In this document: positions 17,212-24,773 of the stretch, in pieces | Layout of the letters: each line of letters begins with the position of its first letter | Numbering within the stretch: the first letter of the stretch is position 1 | Source: CAZCFB01 sp964511535 | GTDB lineage: Bacteria > Myxococcota_A > Polyangia > GCA-2747355 > CAZCFB01 | NCBI GenBank assembly: GCA_964511535.1 | Contig: CAZEFW010000074.1 | Span: forward strand, 1-42,806 | Reading direction: 5' to 3' | Length of the DNA stretch: 42,806 bases | Translations under genes and position numbers: made by a program | The notes under the pieces: model-generated | The model's database searches: none | Told to the model about the DNA's origin: nothing | The model's input: the letters and a program-made list of their open reading frames with translations, nothing else

Positions 17212-17227
17212 AGTGTAATTTTACACT
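17212..17227. promoter_or_regulatory. Palindrome, candidate operator
   Basis: AGTGTAA-TT-TTACACT is a perfect 7-bp inverted repeat with a 2-bp spacer, 11 bp upstream of the hydrolase start codon. It has the size and symmetry of a site for a dimeric helix-turn-helix repressor. Its own regulator is not next to it. Confidence 0.45.
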
Positions 17228-17398
17228 GCCAAGGTCCCGGCGAAAACCTCATGTCTCGCATGAGCTGGTGGCCGCCCATGCCGGCTCGATCAGCTGCCAC
17301 CCATTCGATTATCGGAGAGGTTCAGCGCCCCCTGGATTTCTGTTTTTTCAATGATTTCAAGGCGGGCTATTGGCAGGCGTGTTGCAACCTGTGGCGCC

Positions 17399-18424
17399 AT
17401 GCGACGATTGTTTCTCCTGGCGCTGATGGCGCTGATGCTGATCGCCCCGCAGGCCTGGGCCGAGCGGGTGAGCACAAAGCGGGGCGTGGGCGGCCGCGCG
17501 CTTCAACTCTACCGTGGCTGGGCCAACAAAAAGACCCACAGGCTCTCCCCCGGGAGCAAGGCCCGCTGGCGTGGCGTGCTGTACACCGAGCACAGCAGGC
17601 TGCTGAGCCGGCGGGTGGAGAACAAGGGCAAGAAGAGGAACATCAACTACGACCCCACGTTCCGCGGCAAGCACCCGATGTTCAAGCGGCTGGTGCGAAG
17701 CGGCTGGTACAAGAAGGGCGCGAAGATCGGCAAGCTGCAGGGCATGGCGAACAAGCTGCGCCAGACCAAGCGCATCAACCCGAACACGCCGCTGTCCAAG
17801 GTGGAGTTCCTGGCCTTCGACCTGGAGGCCACCAGCGGCCGCGCGGGCAAGTACAACAAGGGCAACGGCACCTTCAAGAGCGGCTGGGACGAGATCACCC
17901 AGTTCGGCTACACCATCTACAAGGGCGGCAAGAAGGTGAAGACCGGCTCCATCAAGATCAAGCCGGACGTGTACATCAACAAGCATGTGCAGAAGCTCAC
18001 CGGCCTGACCCCCAAGAACCTGGCCAGCTCGCCGCGCTTCGAGCAGTCGGCGAAGCAGCTGCTCAAGCTGATGGACGGCCGGGTGCTCATCGGCCAGAGC
18101 GCCATCAAGATGGACTGGGCATGGATGAAGTCCAACTTCGCGCGCATCGGGGTCGACCTGCCCACCCCACGGGGGCTGATCCTGGATACGCACCTCATGA
18201 GCCGCCATCACTACAAGAACGGCGCCGGGCTGGCCAAGCTGTCCAAGGCGTTCCGCGTCAACCAGCGCAACCACCACGACGCCATGTACGACGCCGAGGC
18301 CACCGGAGATGTCTTCTTCGCCATGGCCCGCAAGAACAACGTCCGCACCCTGGGCCAGGCCTTCAACCTCCAGCGCAACCTCCCCGCCCTGCCCGACCGC
18401 CCCATGCCGGAGCCCCTCAAATAA
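17399..18424 (+). CDS. DEDDh (DnaQ-like) 3'-5' exonuclease with signal peptide
   Basis: 341 aa. The N-terminus MRRLFLLALMALMLIAPQAWA is a clear Sec signal peptide with an AWA cleavage site. About 100 basic residues follow, then the exonuclease fold: motif I FLAFDLEATSG (Asp141, Glu143), motif II LIGQSAIKMDWAWM, and motif III NHHDAMYDAEA (His293, Asp298). These are the four acidic residues plus His of the DEDDh class, which degrades single-stranded DNA or RNA. DnaQ-like enzymes are normally cytoplasmic, so export is unusual. Upstream in-frame starts would bury the signal peptide and are rejected. It stands alone between intergenic elements. Confidence 0.85.
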   Translation: MRRLFLLALMALMLIAPQAWAERVSTKRGVGGRALQLYRGWANKKTHRLSPGSKARWRGVLYTEHSRLLSRRVENKGKKRNINYDPTFRGKHPMFKRLVRSGWYKKGAKIGKLQGMANKLRQTKRINPNTPLSKVEFLAFDLEATSGRAGKYNKGNGTFKSGWDEITQFGYTIYKGGKKVKTGSIKIKPDVYINKHVQKLTGLTPKNLASSPRFEQSAKQLLKLMDGRVLIGQSAIKMDWAWMKSNFARIGVDLPTPRGLILDTHLMSRHHYKNGAGLAKLSKAFRVNQRNHHDAMYDAEATGDVFFAMARKNNVRTLGQAFNLQRNLPALPDRPMPEPLK

Positions 18425-18425
18425 C

Positions 18426-18510
18426 GGGGACGCTCTTCAGAAGTTAAGAAGTCGAGAAAAGGGGACGCATTACAGTTACGCGTCCGCGCCTCACGCGTCG
18501 TTGCGCTCCT
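18426..18510. repeat. REP-like intergenic element
   Basis: GGGGACGC occurs twice as a direct repeat (18426-18433 and 18461-18468), separated by a purine-rich stretch with the dyad CTTCAGAAG and with TTAAGAAG. ACGCGT occurs twice nearby (18478-18483 and 18493-18498). It starts just after the exonuclease stop codon and its end overlaps the start of the convergent gene's terminal codons. It resembles short mobile or REP elements associated with Y1 transposases, from recollection only. Confidence 0.4.
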
Positions 18511-19447
18511 TGGGCCGCGGCACCGCGCCGCTGACCTCCAGGGCCACCGGGCCACCCCCCTTGCTCCTGAGCGAGAAGATCCCCTTGAAGTCCAGGCTCC
18601 CCGTGGCGCCCTCCGGATCGAACTCGGCGGACAGCAGCACCCTCAGCCCCTTGCCTCCACGCACCACCTGCACGCTCTCCACAATCACCGACTCCAGCGC
18701 GCCCGACAGCGGCAGATACGCGCTGGCCGGCACAGCAGGCGCCAGCAGCTGGGGACACCCGCTGCCCTTGCATTTCAACTCCGCGCGGATCCTGACATTG
18801 CCCGGCTCGCGGTCCTCCTCGTCCACCACGCTCCAGCGCTGGGCATAGCCGAGCTGGTTGGCCGGCCGCGGCAGGTGGTCGCTGAATCGCTTGAAGGTCC
18901 ACAGCTCCTCCGGCGACATGGCCTCCTGGAGCGCCCCCACCGGCACGGAGCGCCGCATGGCCAGCACACCCTTGATGCAGACCTTTTTGCAGGCGAGGAG
19001 GTGAACCCGCACCCGCAGGTCCAGCGCCGCGCCCTCGTGCTTCTTGCCCACGGTGACCGGAACGGAGATCAGGGTCTGGCCGCCGTATTCATAGGTCGTC
19101 ATGGCCGCGCGGGCGTCTCGACGCACCAGCGGCATGGGCCAAACCTGGTCGCCGAAGCGCGCGCCCCTGGCGAACCAGATCAGGCGCGTGGGCAGCCCGG
19201 AATCACCGGGGTTGCGCCAGTAGATGTGCCAGCCCGGGGCCATCTTGAACAGCACCCCGGCCCTGAAGGTGGATCCCCTGCCCGCGCGCTTCACGTCCGC
19301 GAGCAAGGTGCCCTTGACCAGCGGCTTGCCCTTGAACATGGCGCCGGAATCCGAGGCCGAGCGGGCAACTCCATCGGCGCCAGCCGGCGCGGTGGCAAGC
19401 ATGACCAGGGCAAAAGCAGCTGAAATAGTGGTGATTTTTGCAAGCAT
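18491..19447 (-). CDS. Exported protein with DsbD N-terminal-like domain
   Basis: 318 aa with a signal peptide (MLAKITTISAAFALVMLATA, cleavage near AGADG). The body matches the DsbD alpha-like domain: FKMAPGWHIYWRNPGDSG, PTRLIWF, TYEYGGQTLISVPVTV, then the CxxxC pair LLACKKVCIKG. In full-length DsbD this domain passes electrons from the membrane domain to periplasmic partners; here the membrane and thioredoxin domains are absent. Two more Cys (LKCKGSGC) lie in the C-terminal half. It may be a stand-alone periplasmic thiol-redox or protein-interaction module. Confidence 0.8.
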   Translation of the reverse strand: MLAKITTISAAFALVMLATAPAGADGVARSASDSGAMFKGKPLVKGTLLADVKRAGRGSTFRAGVLFKMAPGWHIYWRNPGDSGLPTRLIWFARGARFGDQVWPMPLVRRDARAAMTTYEYGGQTLISVPVTVGKKHEGAALDLRVRVHLLACKKVCIKGVLAMRRSVPVGALQEAMSPEELWTFKRFSDHLPRPANQLGYAQRWSVVDEEDREPGNVRIRAELKCKGSGCPQLLAPAVPASAYLPLSGALESVIVESVQVVRGGKGLRVLLSAEFDPEGATGSLDFKGIFSLRSKGGGPVALEVSGAVPRPKERNDA

Positions 19448-19506
19448 GAGCGCGCACCCTCCGGTTGCTCATGCTTAGTCTAGCAACTTTATGGACTATT
19501 ACAGCC

Positions 19507-19896
19507 TCAGCGATAGACGACCTTCTTGCCCAGCGGCGCGAAGGAGATGGCGGCCAGCTTGAAGTGCGCAAGGGCGAACGGGATCCCCACGATGGTCACG
19601 GCGTAGCCCACGCCCGCCACCGCGTGCCCGATGGTGAGCCAAACGCCGGCCAGGATGATCCAGAGGAAGTTGGCCACGCCGGTGCCGATGATCGGCTTCT
19701 CTCCCACGTCCTGCAGATCCACCAGGTCCTTGCCGAACGGGAACGCCGCGAACCGCGCGATGCGCCAGGAGGCCAGCGCGAAGGGGATCCCCACCACGGT
19801 GATGCAGAGCAAGATGCCGGTGATGACCCAGCCGGCCCACGCGACGATGCCGCCCCCCAGGATGAACCAGAGCAAGTTCCCAATGACCACGAGCAT
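19507..19896 (-). CDS. yccF: YccF-family inner membrane protein
   Basis: 129 aa built from two similar halves, each containing the family signature VVGIPFAL or IVGIPFAL, with NLLWFILGG and NFLWIILAG at their starts. It has four hydrophobic segments. YccF proteins (DUF307) are widespread inner membrane proteins of unknown function. The length is normal. Confidence 0.9.
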   Translation of the reverse strand: MLVVIGNLLWFILGGGIVAWAGWVITGILLCITVVGIPFALASWRIARFAAFPFGKDLVDLQDVGEKPIIGTGVANFLWIILAGVWLTIGHAVAGVGYAVTIVGIPFALAHFKLAAISFAPLGKKVVYR

Positions 19897-19916
19897 CTCA
19901 GACCTCCATCACCGCG

Positions 19917-20678
19917 CTAGAGGAACCCCCCCTCGAGCAGCAGGCTCGCCACCGCCCCCGGCGCCGGCCCGTCCCGCATCTCCAGGAAGGATATCCCCTC
20001 CGCGTCGTGGTGTCCCACCCGCTCGTCCGCGGGCACCACACCGAGCAGCGGCACCTTCACCTCCGCGGCCAGGCGCCGCACCAGATCGGCGTCCTGGCCC
20101 GCGCGGTTGATCACCAGCCCGGCCACGTGCGGACCCACCGACCGGCGCGCGACCTCGGCCACCGCCGCGGCCACTCGCACCCCCTTGCGCGTGGGATCGC
20201 TCACCAGCAGCAGGTGGCTCACGGCCCGCATTACCCGCCGGTTGACCTGCTCCACGCCGGCCTCGGCGTCCACCACGGTCAGGTCGAACCCCGCGGCCAG
20301 CCCCTCCAGCGACTCCCTGAGCAGGCTGTTGAGCGCGCAGTAGCACCCCTTCTCCTCGGGCCGCCCCACCGCCAGCAGCGCGAGCCGCTCGCGCTCCTCC
20401 AACAACTCCATCAGCCGGTAGTCGGCAGTGGCGCCCAGGGCCGCCCGGTCGACCTTGCCCCCGGCGGCCTCCGCCGCCACTTCCCGCCGCAGGTCGTTCA
20501 GGCTGCGCGCCGGCTCCACGCCGAGCGCCAGGTGCAGCCCGCCGGCAGGGTCCGCGTCAACGGCGAGCACCCGCCAGCGAGGCCGATGCCGCAGCGCGGC
20601 CCGCACGAGCATGGCCGAGATGGAGGTCTTGCCTGCCCCCCCCTTGCCGCAGATGGCCACAACCCGGGTCATGCCCAA
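19917..20678 (-). CDS. CooC-type MinD-like ATPase (metallocluster maturation)
   Basis: 253 aa (251 if ATG 20670-20672 is used rather than TTG 20676-20678; the AGGA ribosome-binding site suits the TTG better). The deviant Walker A is ICGKGGAGKTS, then VLAVDADPAGG. The segment KGCYCALNSLL contains the C-x-C metal-binding motif of CooC, which helps insert nickel into CO dehydrogenase. DLTVVDAEAGVEQVNRR and LLLVSDPTRKG are typical of this branch. No CO dehydrogenase catalytic gene is visible, but a CO-dehydrogenase-beta-like gene lies at 23271-23996, so both may serve one metallo-enzyme system. Confidence 0.82.
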   Translation of the reverse strand: MGMTRVVAICGKGGAGKTSISAMLVRAALRHRPRWRVLAVDADPAGGLHLALGVEPARSLNDLRREVAAEAAGGKVDRAALGATADYRLMELLEERERLALLAVGRPEEKGCYCALNSLLRESLEGLAAGFDLTVVDAEAGVEQVNRRVMRAVSHLLLVSDPTRKGVRVAAAVAEVARRSVGPHVAGLVINRAGQDADLVRRLAAEVKVPLLGVVPADERVGHHDAEGISFLEMRDGPAPGAVASLLLEGGFL

Positions 20679-20752
20679 TTATTATCCTTTTCATCTCGCC
20701 GTGTTGTCATTTTCTGACCGCCGCGGCTGCTACAGGCGCGTTCGGGGCCTGT

Positions 20753-20771
20753 CTCCTGTTCGAACCAGGAG
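20753..20771 (+). promoter_or_regulatory. Hairpin covering the ribosome-binding site
   Basis: CTCCTG (20753-20758) pairs with CAGGAG (20766-20771) around the loop TTCGAAC. The right arm is the first part of the AGGAGGAG ribosome-binding site of the LRR lipoprotein gene, so translation could be controlled by this stem. Confidence 0.35.
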
Positions 20772-20777
20772 GAGACG

Positions 20778-22754
20778 ATGCCCGTGATGAGCCCAGCCCG
20801 AATCAATGTCGCGCTTACCCTTTTTGCCCTGTGCCTGTGCGTCGCCTGCGACCCGGGCGAGGACATTGATCAGCATGGCGCTGCCGGGGACGCTGGCGCC
20901 GCCAAGCCGGACAATGGCCCCGCGCCGGTGACCTTCGCCCACAAGGGGCTGGAGACCTGCGTCCGGGCGCGGTTGAAGAAGCCGTCCGGAGATATCATGC
21001 CTGCTGACCTCAAGGGTCTGACCACCCTGGAGTGCCAGGCGGCGGGCATCACCAGCCTGGGCGGGCTGGAGCATGCCACCGGCCTGACGGATCTCTCCCT
21101 GTGGGAGAACGAGATCGCCGACATCAAGGCGCTGGCCGGCCTCACCGGTCTCACCTCGCTGCAGCTGGGCAGCAACAAGATCGTCAGCCTGGAGCCGCTC
21201 AAGGGTCTGACCCGGCTCACGCGCCTGGGGCTGTCGCACAACCAGATCAAGAGCCTGGAGCCGCTCAAGGGCCTGTCCGGCCTGGCCTGGCTCAACCTGG
21301 ACTGGAACAAGCTGCCCAGCGGCGAGCTGGCCAAGCTCTCCGGGCTTAAGAAGATCAAGTGGCTCACGGTGGAGCACAACGGCGTCACCGACACCTCGAG
21401 CCTCAACCCGCTCGCCTCGGCCGGCGCCGAGGTGTACAGCGAGTACCGGGTGGCGAGCGATGCTCTCACCGTGGCTGACCTGATGCCGCAGCCGGGCGCG
21501 GGCCTCAAGCGCCCGGGCCCGGGCCGCCTGGTGGCCAGCGTCGGGCCGGCTGGTGGCCTCGACCTCGCCTGGGCCAGCGCGGGCATGGAGCGCCCGGTGG
21601 TGGCCGAGCTGGCCCAGCCGCTGACCCTGCAGGGGAGCCGCGTCATGGCCGCCACCCCGCGCGGTCCGCAGACCGTGGGTCGGCTCGCCGGGCCCGACGG
21701 CCGCACAGTGGAGCTGTGCATGGGCGCCGCGGCCGGCGCCTGCCAGGCCGCCATCGGCTACAAGGCGGGCGCCCGCGGCCAGGGCGACCTGCTCAGCCTG
21801 ACCCTCCAGCTCGCCGACGCCGGGACCATCGCCGACGCGCCTTATGCAAAGGACACCGACCTGATGCCCTACGTGTTCGCCTCGCCCAATCAGCTGGACG
21901 CCGGCACCTGCCTGTTCATGTCCAACACCGGCGCCATGGAGATCCTGATGAACCAGGGCAAGCGCGCCGCGGACATCAAGTACAAGGGCAAGACCGACCT
22001 GTCGGAGCGGTTCCTGATCAACGCCAGCCGCTACGTGCCCACCTCGGCCATGAAGCGCACCATCATGGACCTGATCTACGCCTACGAGTCCCTGGGCGGC
22101 TCCATGCTGGACAAGGACTACCCCTTCACCGTGGGCTACCTGGTCAAGGACTCCAGCGGCTCGGTCTCCGAGGCCAAATCCACCGACTCGGGCGCCTACC
22201 TGAGCGCCTACTACAACTGGCTCAACAAGCTGCCCACCAACTGGCAGCAACAGCTGGTGCCCACGCCCAAGGCCGCGCGCACAACCATCTACGTCGACCC
22301 GCTCAAGAGCAAGAACAGCGTCTGGAACGTTGGGCTCATGACCGACGACATGGTGGAGCGCATCAAGTGGGAGCTCAGGACCAAGAACGCGCCGGTCGTC
22401 GTGCTCTACAACCACTACCTGTACTGGCACGCCGACATCGTGGTGGGCTACGACGACACCGTGACCACCACCGGCTGCCCCATGGTCCAGTCCTCGCTTC
22501 AGTACTTCCAGAAGAAGGGCGCCACCAGCTACATCGACAAGATCAAGAAGCACATGGCAGCCCAGCGCGGCTGCTCAAACAAGGGCATCTTCTACGTGCG
22601 CGACTCGATCTACGACGGCGGCGCCGAGGAGAAGACCTACGTCTACAGCACATCGCCCAGCTACAGCGAAAAGTACTCCAAGCGCATCATCAAGCGCTCC
22701 TACAACTGGGTGAAGTACCTGGGCAACCACGCCTACACCGTGCACCGCCGCTGA
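20778..22754 (+). CDS. Leucine-rich-repeat lipoprotein with papain-like C-terminal region
   Basis: 658 aa. A signal sequence ends at LCVACDPG, probably a lipobox. Residues about 70-200 are internalin-type leucine-rich repeats (LTDLSLWENEIADI, LTSLQLGSNKIVSL, LTRLGLSHNQIKSL, LAWLNLDWNKL). The C-terminal half resembles a C1-type cysteine protease: NQLDAGTCLFMSNTG (Gln then Cys378) and the histidine motif HADIVVGYDD (His551). The third catalytic residue (Asn) is not obvious. No other C1 motifs are strong, so activity is uncertain. ATG 20778 has AGGAGGAG upstream. It may be a surface protein binding and cutting other proteins. Confidence 0.7.
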   Translation: MPVMSPARINVALTLFALCLCVACDPGEDIDQHGAAGDAGAAKPDNGPAPVTFAHKGLETCVRARLKKPSGDIMPADLKGLTTLECQAAGITSLGGLEHATGLTDLSLWENEIADIKALAGLTGLTSLQLGSNKIVSLEPLKGLTRLTRLGLSHNQIKSLEPLKGLSGLAWLNLDWNKLPSGELAKLSGLKKIKWLTVEHNGVTDTSSLNPLASAGAEVYSEYRVASDALTVADLMPQPGAGLKRPGPGRLVASVGPAGGLDLAWASAGMERPVVAELAQPLTLQGSRVMAATPRGPQTVGRLAGPDGRTVELCMGAAAGACQAAIGYKAGARGQGDLLSLTLQLADAGTIADAPYAKDTDLMPYVFASPNQLDAGTCLFMSNTGAMEILMNQGKRAADIKYKGKTDLSERFLINASRYVPTSAMKRTIMDLIYAYESLGGSMLDKDYPFTVGYLVKDSSGSVSEAKSTDSGAYLSAYYNWLNKLPTNWQQQLVPTPKAARTTIYVDPLKSKNSVWNVGLMTDDMVERIKWELRTKNAPVVVLYNHYLYWHADIVVGYDDTVTTTGCPMVQSSLQYFQKKGATSYIDKIKKHMAAQRGCSNKGIFYVRDSIYDGGAEEKTYVYSTSPSYSEKYSKRIIKRSYNWVKYLGNHAYTVHRR

Positions 22755-22803
22755 GACGACCTGGACGCGACGCGGCCAGCCTCTGTCCACATCGACTCCC
22801 TGC

Positions 22804-22809
22804 TATACT
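22804..22809 (+). promoter_or_regulatory. Candidate -10 box
   Basis: TATACT in the context TGCTATACTG, 29 nt before the ATG of the repeat lipoprotein. No clear -35 box; CTGTCC lies about 15-17 nt upstream. Confidence 0.4.
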
Positions 22810-22837
22810 GGGGCATCACCTCAGGGAGGCCGAACCG

Positions 22838-23290
22838 ATGCGACCCGCGCTGTGCGCCGTGATGCTGCTCGTGGCCTCTGCCCTGGTACCGCTGTCGCTG
22901 TCCTGCTCGGACGACGGGGAGGACGATGACAAGAGGCTTGACCTGGGCGGAGACCTGGCCCGGGACCTGGGCCGGGACCTGGGCCCGGACCTGGGCCGGG
23001 ACCTCTACCCACCGTGCCCCATGATCTCCGGCCCCTGGAAGATCACCGCTCACTGCGATTCATCCCACCAGGGCAAGTCGGTGTCGTTGACTCAGCTCGG
23101 CTGCAGCTTTGGCCTCACCGCGCCCTTCACGGGCTGGGCCTGCTCACTCGACAGCGCGAACAAGATCAAATGTATCGGTTATGCCAGCCGCGGCATCCCC
23201 GACTGCGTCGGGACGCTGTCGGGCAAGACCATCACGCTGAGCTGCGGAGACAAGACCAAGACCTGCAACATCACCTTGACGGCGGGGTAG
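22838..23290 (+). CDS. Small lipoprotein with DLGxDL repeats, unknown function
   Basis: 150 aa. The signal sequence ends in LSLSCSDD (lipobox, Cys23). An acidic linker then carries a repeated DLGxDL unit (DLGGDLARDLGRDLGPDLG), followed by a Cys-rich domain of about 90 residues with seven cysteines, probably disulfide-bonded outside the cell. The ribosome-binding site is AGGGAGG. The last 20 bp overlap the convergent end of the ten-gene operon. No family recognised. Confidence 0.7.
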   Translation: MRPALCAVMLLVASALVPLSLSCSDDGEDDDKRLDLGGDLARDLGRDLGPDLGRDLYPPCPMISGPWKITAHCDSSHQGKSVSLTQLGCSFGLTAPFTGWACSLDSANKIKCIGYASRGIPDCVGTLSGKTITLSCGDKTKTCNITLTAG

Positions 23291-23996
23291 TGGTGATCCG
23301 CTGGTGAGCCCGGCGCAGCTCCTCCACGTTGTCGCACAGCTCGCTCAGGTCGCACGCCTCGCAGGCCATCTCCAGGTCCTCGTGCTCCATGCGGAACAGC
23401 GCCTCGACCAGCTGCGCCGCAGCCCGCGCCGCCGGCGTCAGCGCGGCGACACGCTCTGGCGGGCCGGTGACCAGGGTCACCTCCACCCCGCGCACGCCAG
23501 GCACCTCGGCCAGGTTGCGCGCCAGGCCGCCGCACAGGGCGGCCGCGTCGATCCCCTGCTCCAGCGCCTGCCGCCCGACCCGCAGCCAGACGCCCTGCCC
23601 TGCCGGCAGGTGCCGCAGCATCACCCCTGACAGCTCGGTGGAGAGCAGCGCGTCGCGCAGGGCGGTGTGGCTGGCGTACCGGTCCGGCAGGTCGCCGGCG
23701 ACCACCACCACCAGGCCCAGCGGGAGACGTCCAGCGCCCCGGGCGGCCGCCTCTTCCAGGTCGGGCCCCACCAGGCGCGCCGAGGTCCCGCCGGCCATGG
23801 CCCCCTGGGCGGTCCAGGCGAGGATCAGGTTCGACGGCTCGCCCGGCGGCCCGAGCTCCAGGCCGGTGTCATGCCGCAGCAGCAGGGTGCGCCCCGCGGG
23901 CCAAGGCTCCGCGGGCAGCTCTCGCAGCGCGCCGGCATCCTGCCAGCCCACCGCGCGCTCCGCGACCATGGCGAGCACTCCGTCGAACAGGGCCAC
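23271..23996 (-). CDS. CO dehydrogenase/acetyl-CoA synthase beta-like accessory protein
   Basis: 241 aa, GTG start at 23994-23996, 3 nt after the preceding gene, last in the operon. The C-terminus MACEACDLSELCDNVEELRR has a Cys cluster resembling the end of the N-terminal region of CO dehydrogenase/acetyl-CoA synthase beta subunits. LGLVVVVAGDLPDRY and VTLVTGPPE are buried strands. The catalytic A-cluster domain is absent, so it is at most a related accessory module. I infer a role with the dehydratase/activase genes from operon structure. The family assignment rests on memory of similar annotated proteins and is moderate. Confidence 0.5.
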   Translation of the reverse strand: MALFDGVLAMVAERAVGWQDAGALRELPAEPWPAGRTLLLRHDTGLELGPPGEPSNLILAWTAQGAMAGGTSARLVGPDLEEAAARGAGRLPLGLVVVVAGDLPDRYASHTALRDALLSTELSGVMLRHLPAGQGVWLRVGRQALEQGIDAAALCGGLARNLAEVPGVRGVEVTLVTGPPERVAALTPAARAAAQLVEALFRMEHEDLEMACEACDLSELCDNVEELRRAHQRITTTPPSR

Positions 23997-23999
23997 GGC

Positions 24000-24773
24000 T
24001 CAGAGCTCGTCGGCGGCGATGAGCGCCGCCCCCAGCGCCGCCGCAAGGCCCGGGTCCCGCGGGAAGGGCTGATACTCGCCGTCGAGCATGGAAGCCACGC
24101 GGGCGGTGACGGCCTCCAGCCGACCCACGCTGCCGGTGATGGTGAAGCGCCCCGGCCCCCCGAGCCTCCTGGCCTGGGCCGCCACGATGCGCGCCACCGC
24201 CTCGCACAGCCCGGCGGCGATGTTGGCGGGCGGCTCCTCGGCGTTGAGCAGGCTCACCACCTCGCTCTCCACGAACACGCCGCACTGATCGCTGATGGGC
24301 GCGGTGCGCGCCGCGGCGGCCGCCGCCTGGTCCAGCCCGGCGACGCCCATGCCCAGGGCCTCGGACATCACCTCCAGGAAGCGGCCGCTGCCCGAGGCGC
24401 ACTTGTCGTTGCGCACGAAGTCCAGCACCTCCCCCTCGGCGTCCAGCGACAGCGCGGTGATGCTCTGGCCGCCGATGTCGATCACCTGCTCCACCTCGGG
24501 CAGGTACTCCCGGGCCGCCCAGCCGATGCAGGCCAGCTCCTCCTCGCGCAGGTCGGCCCCCGCCACCGACTCACGGTAGCGCCCGGTGGCCGCCAGGCCC
24601 GCTGTCGCCGTCCGGTCCACCGACGCGGCCTCCAGGGCCGCCGCCAGCTGCGCGGCCGCCCCCTCGGCGAGCTTCGCCCCGCTCGGCGCCTCGCCGCTCG
24701 CCGCCGGCTCGCGATCCGCCAGCACCACCACCTTGCACAGCACGCTGCCCGCGTCCACGCCGAGGGTGATCAT
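24000..24773 (-). CDS. ASKHA activase 2 (BcrA/BcrD/HgdC-like)
   Basis: 257 aa. Motifs: N-terminal phosphate-binding loop GVDAGSVLCK, the cluster ligand region NDKCASGSGRFLEVM, the second cysteine SDQCGVFVESEVVSLL, ITGSVGR, and a closing AALGAALIA. These proteins dimerise around one [4Fe-4S] cluster and use two ATP to drive a low-potential electron into the dehydratase or reductase. It overlaps activase 1 by ATGA. With activase 1 it could form a heterodimer, as BcrA and BcrD do in class I benzoyl-CoA reductase. Sequence upstream of MITLGV is another frame's shadow. Confidence 0.87.
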   Translation of the reverse strand: MITLGVDAGSVLCKVVVLADREPAASGEAPSGAKLAEGAAAQLAAALEAASVDRTATAGLAATGRYRESVAGADLREEELACIGWAAREYLPEVEQVIDIGGQSITALSLDAEGEVLDFVRNDKCASGSGRFLEVMSEALGMGVAGLDQAAAAAARTAPISDQCGVFVESEVVSLLNAEEPPANIAAGLCEAVARIVAAQARRLGGPGRFTITGSVGRLEAVTARVASMLDGEYQPFPRDPGLAAALGAALIAADEL

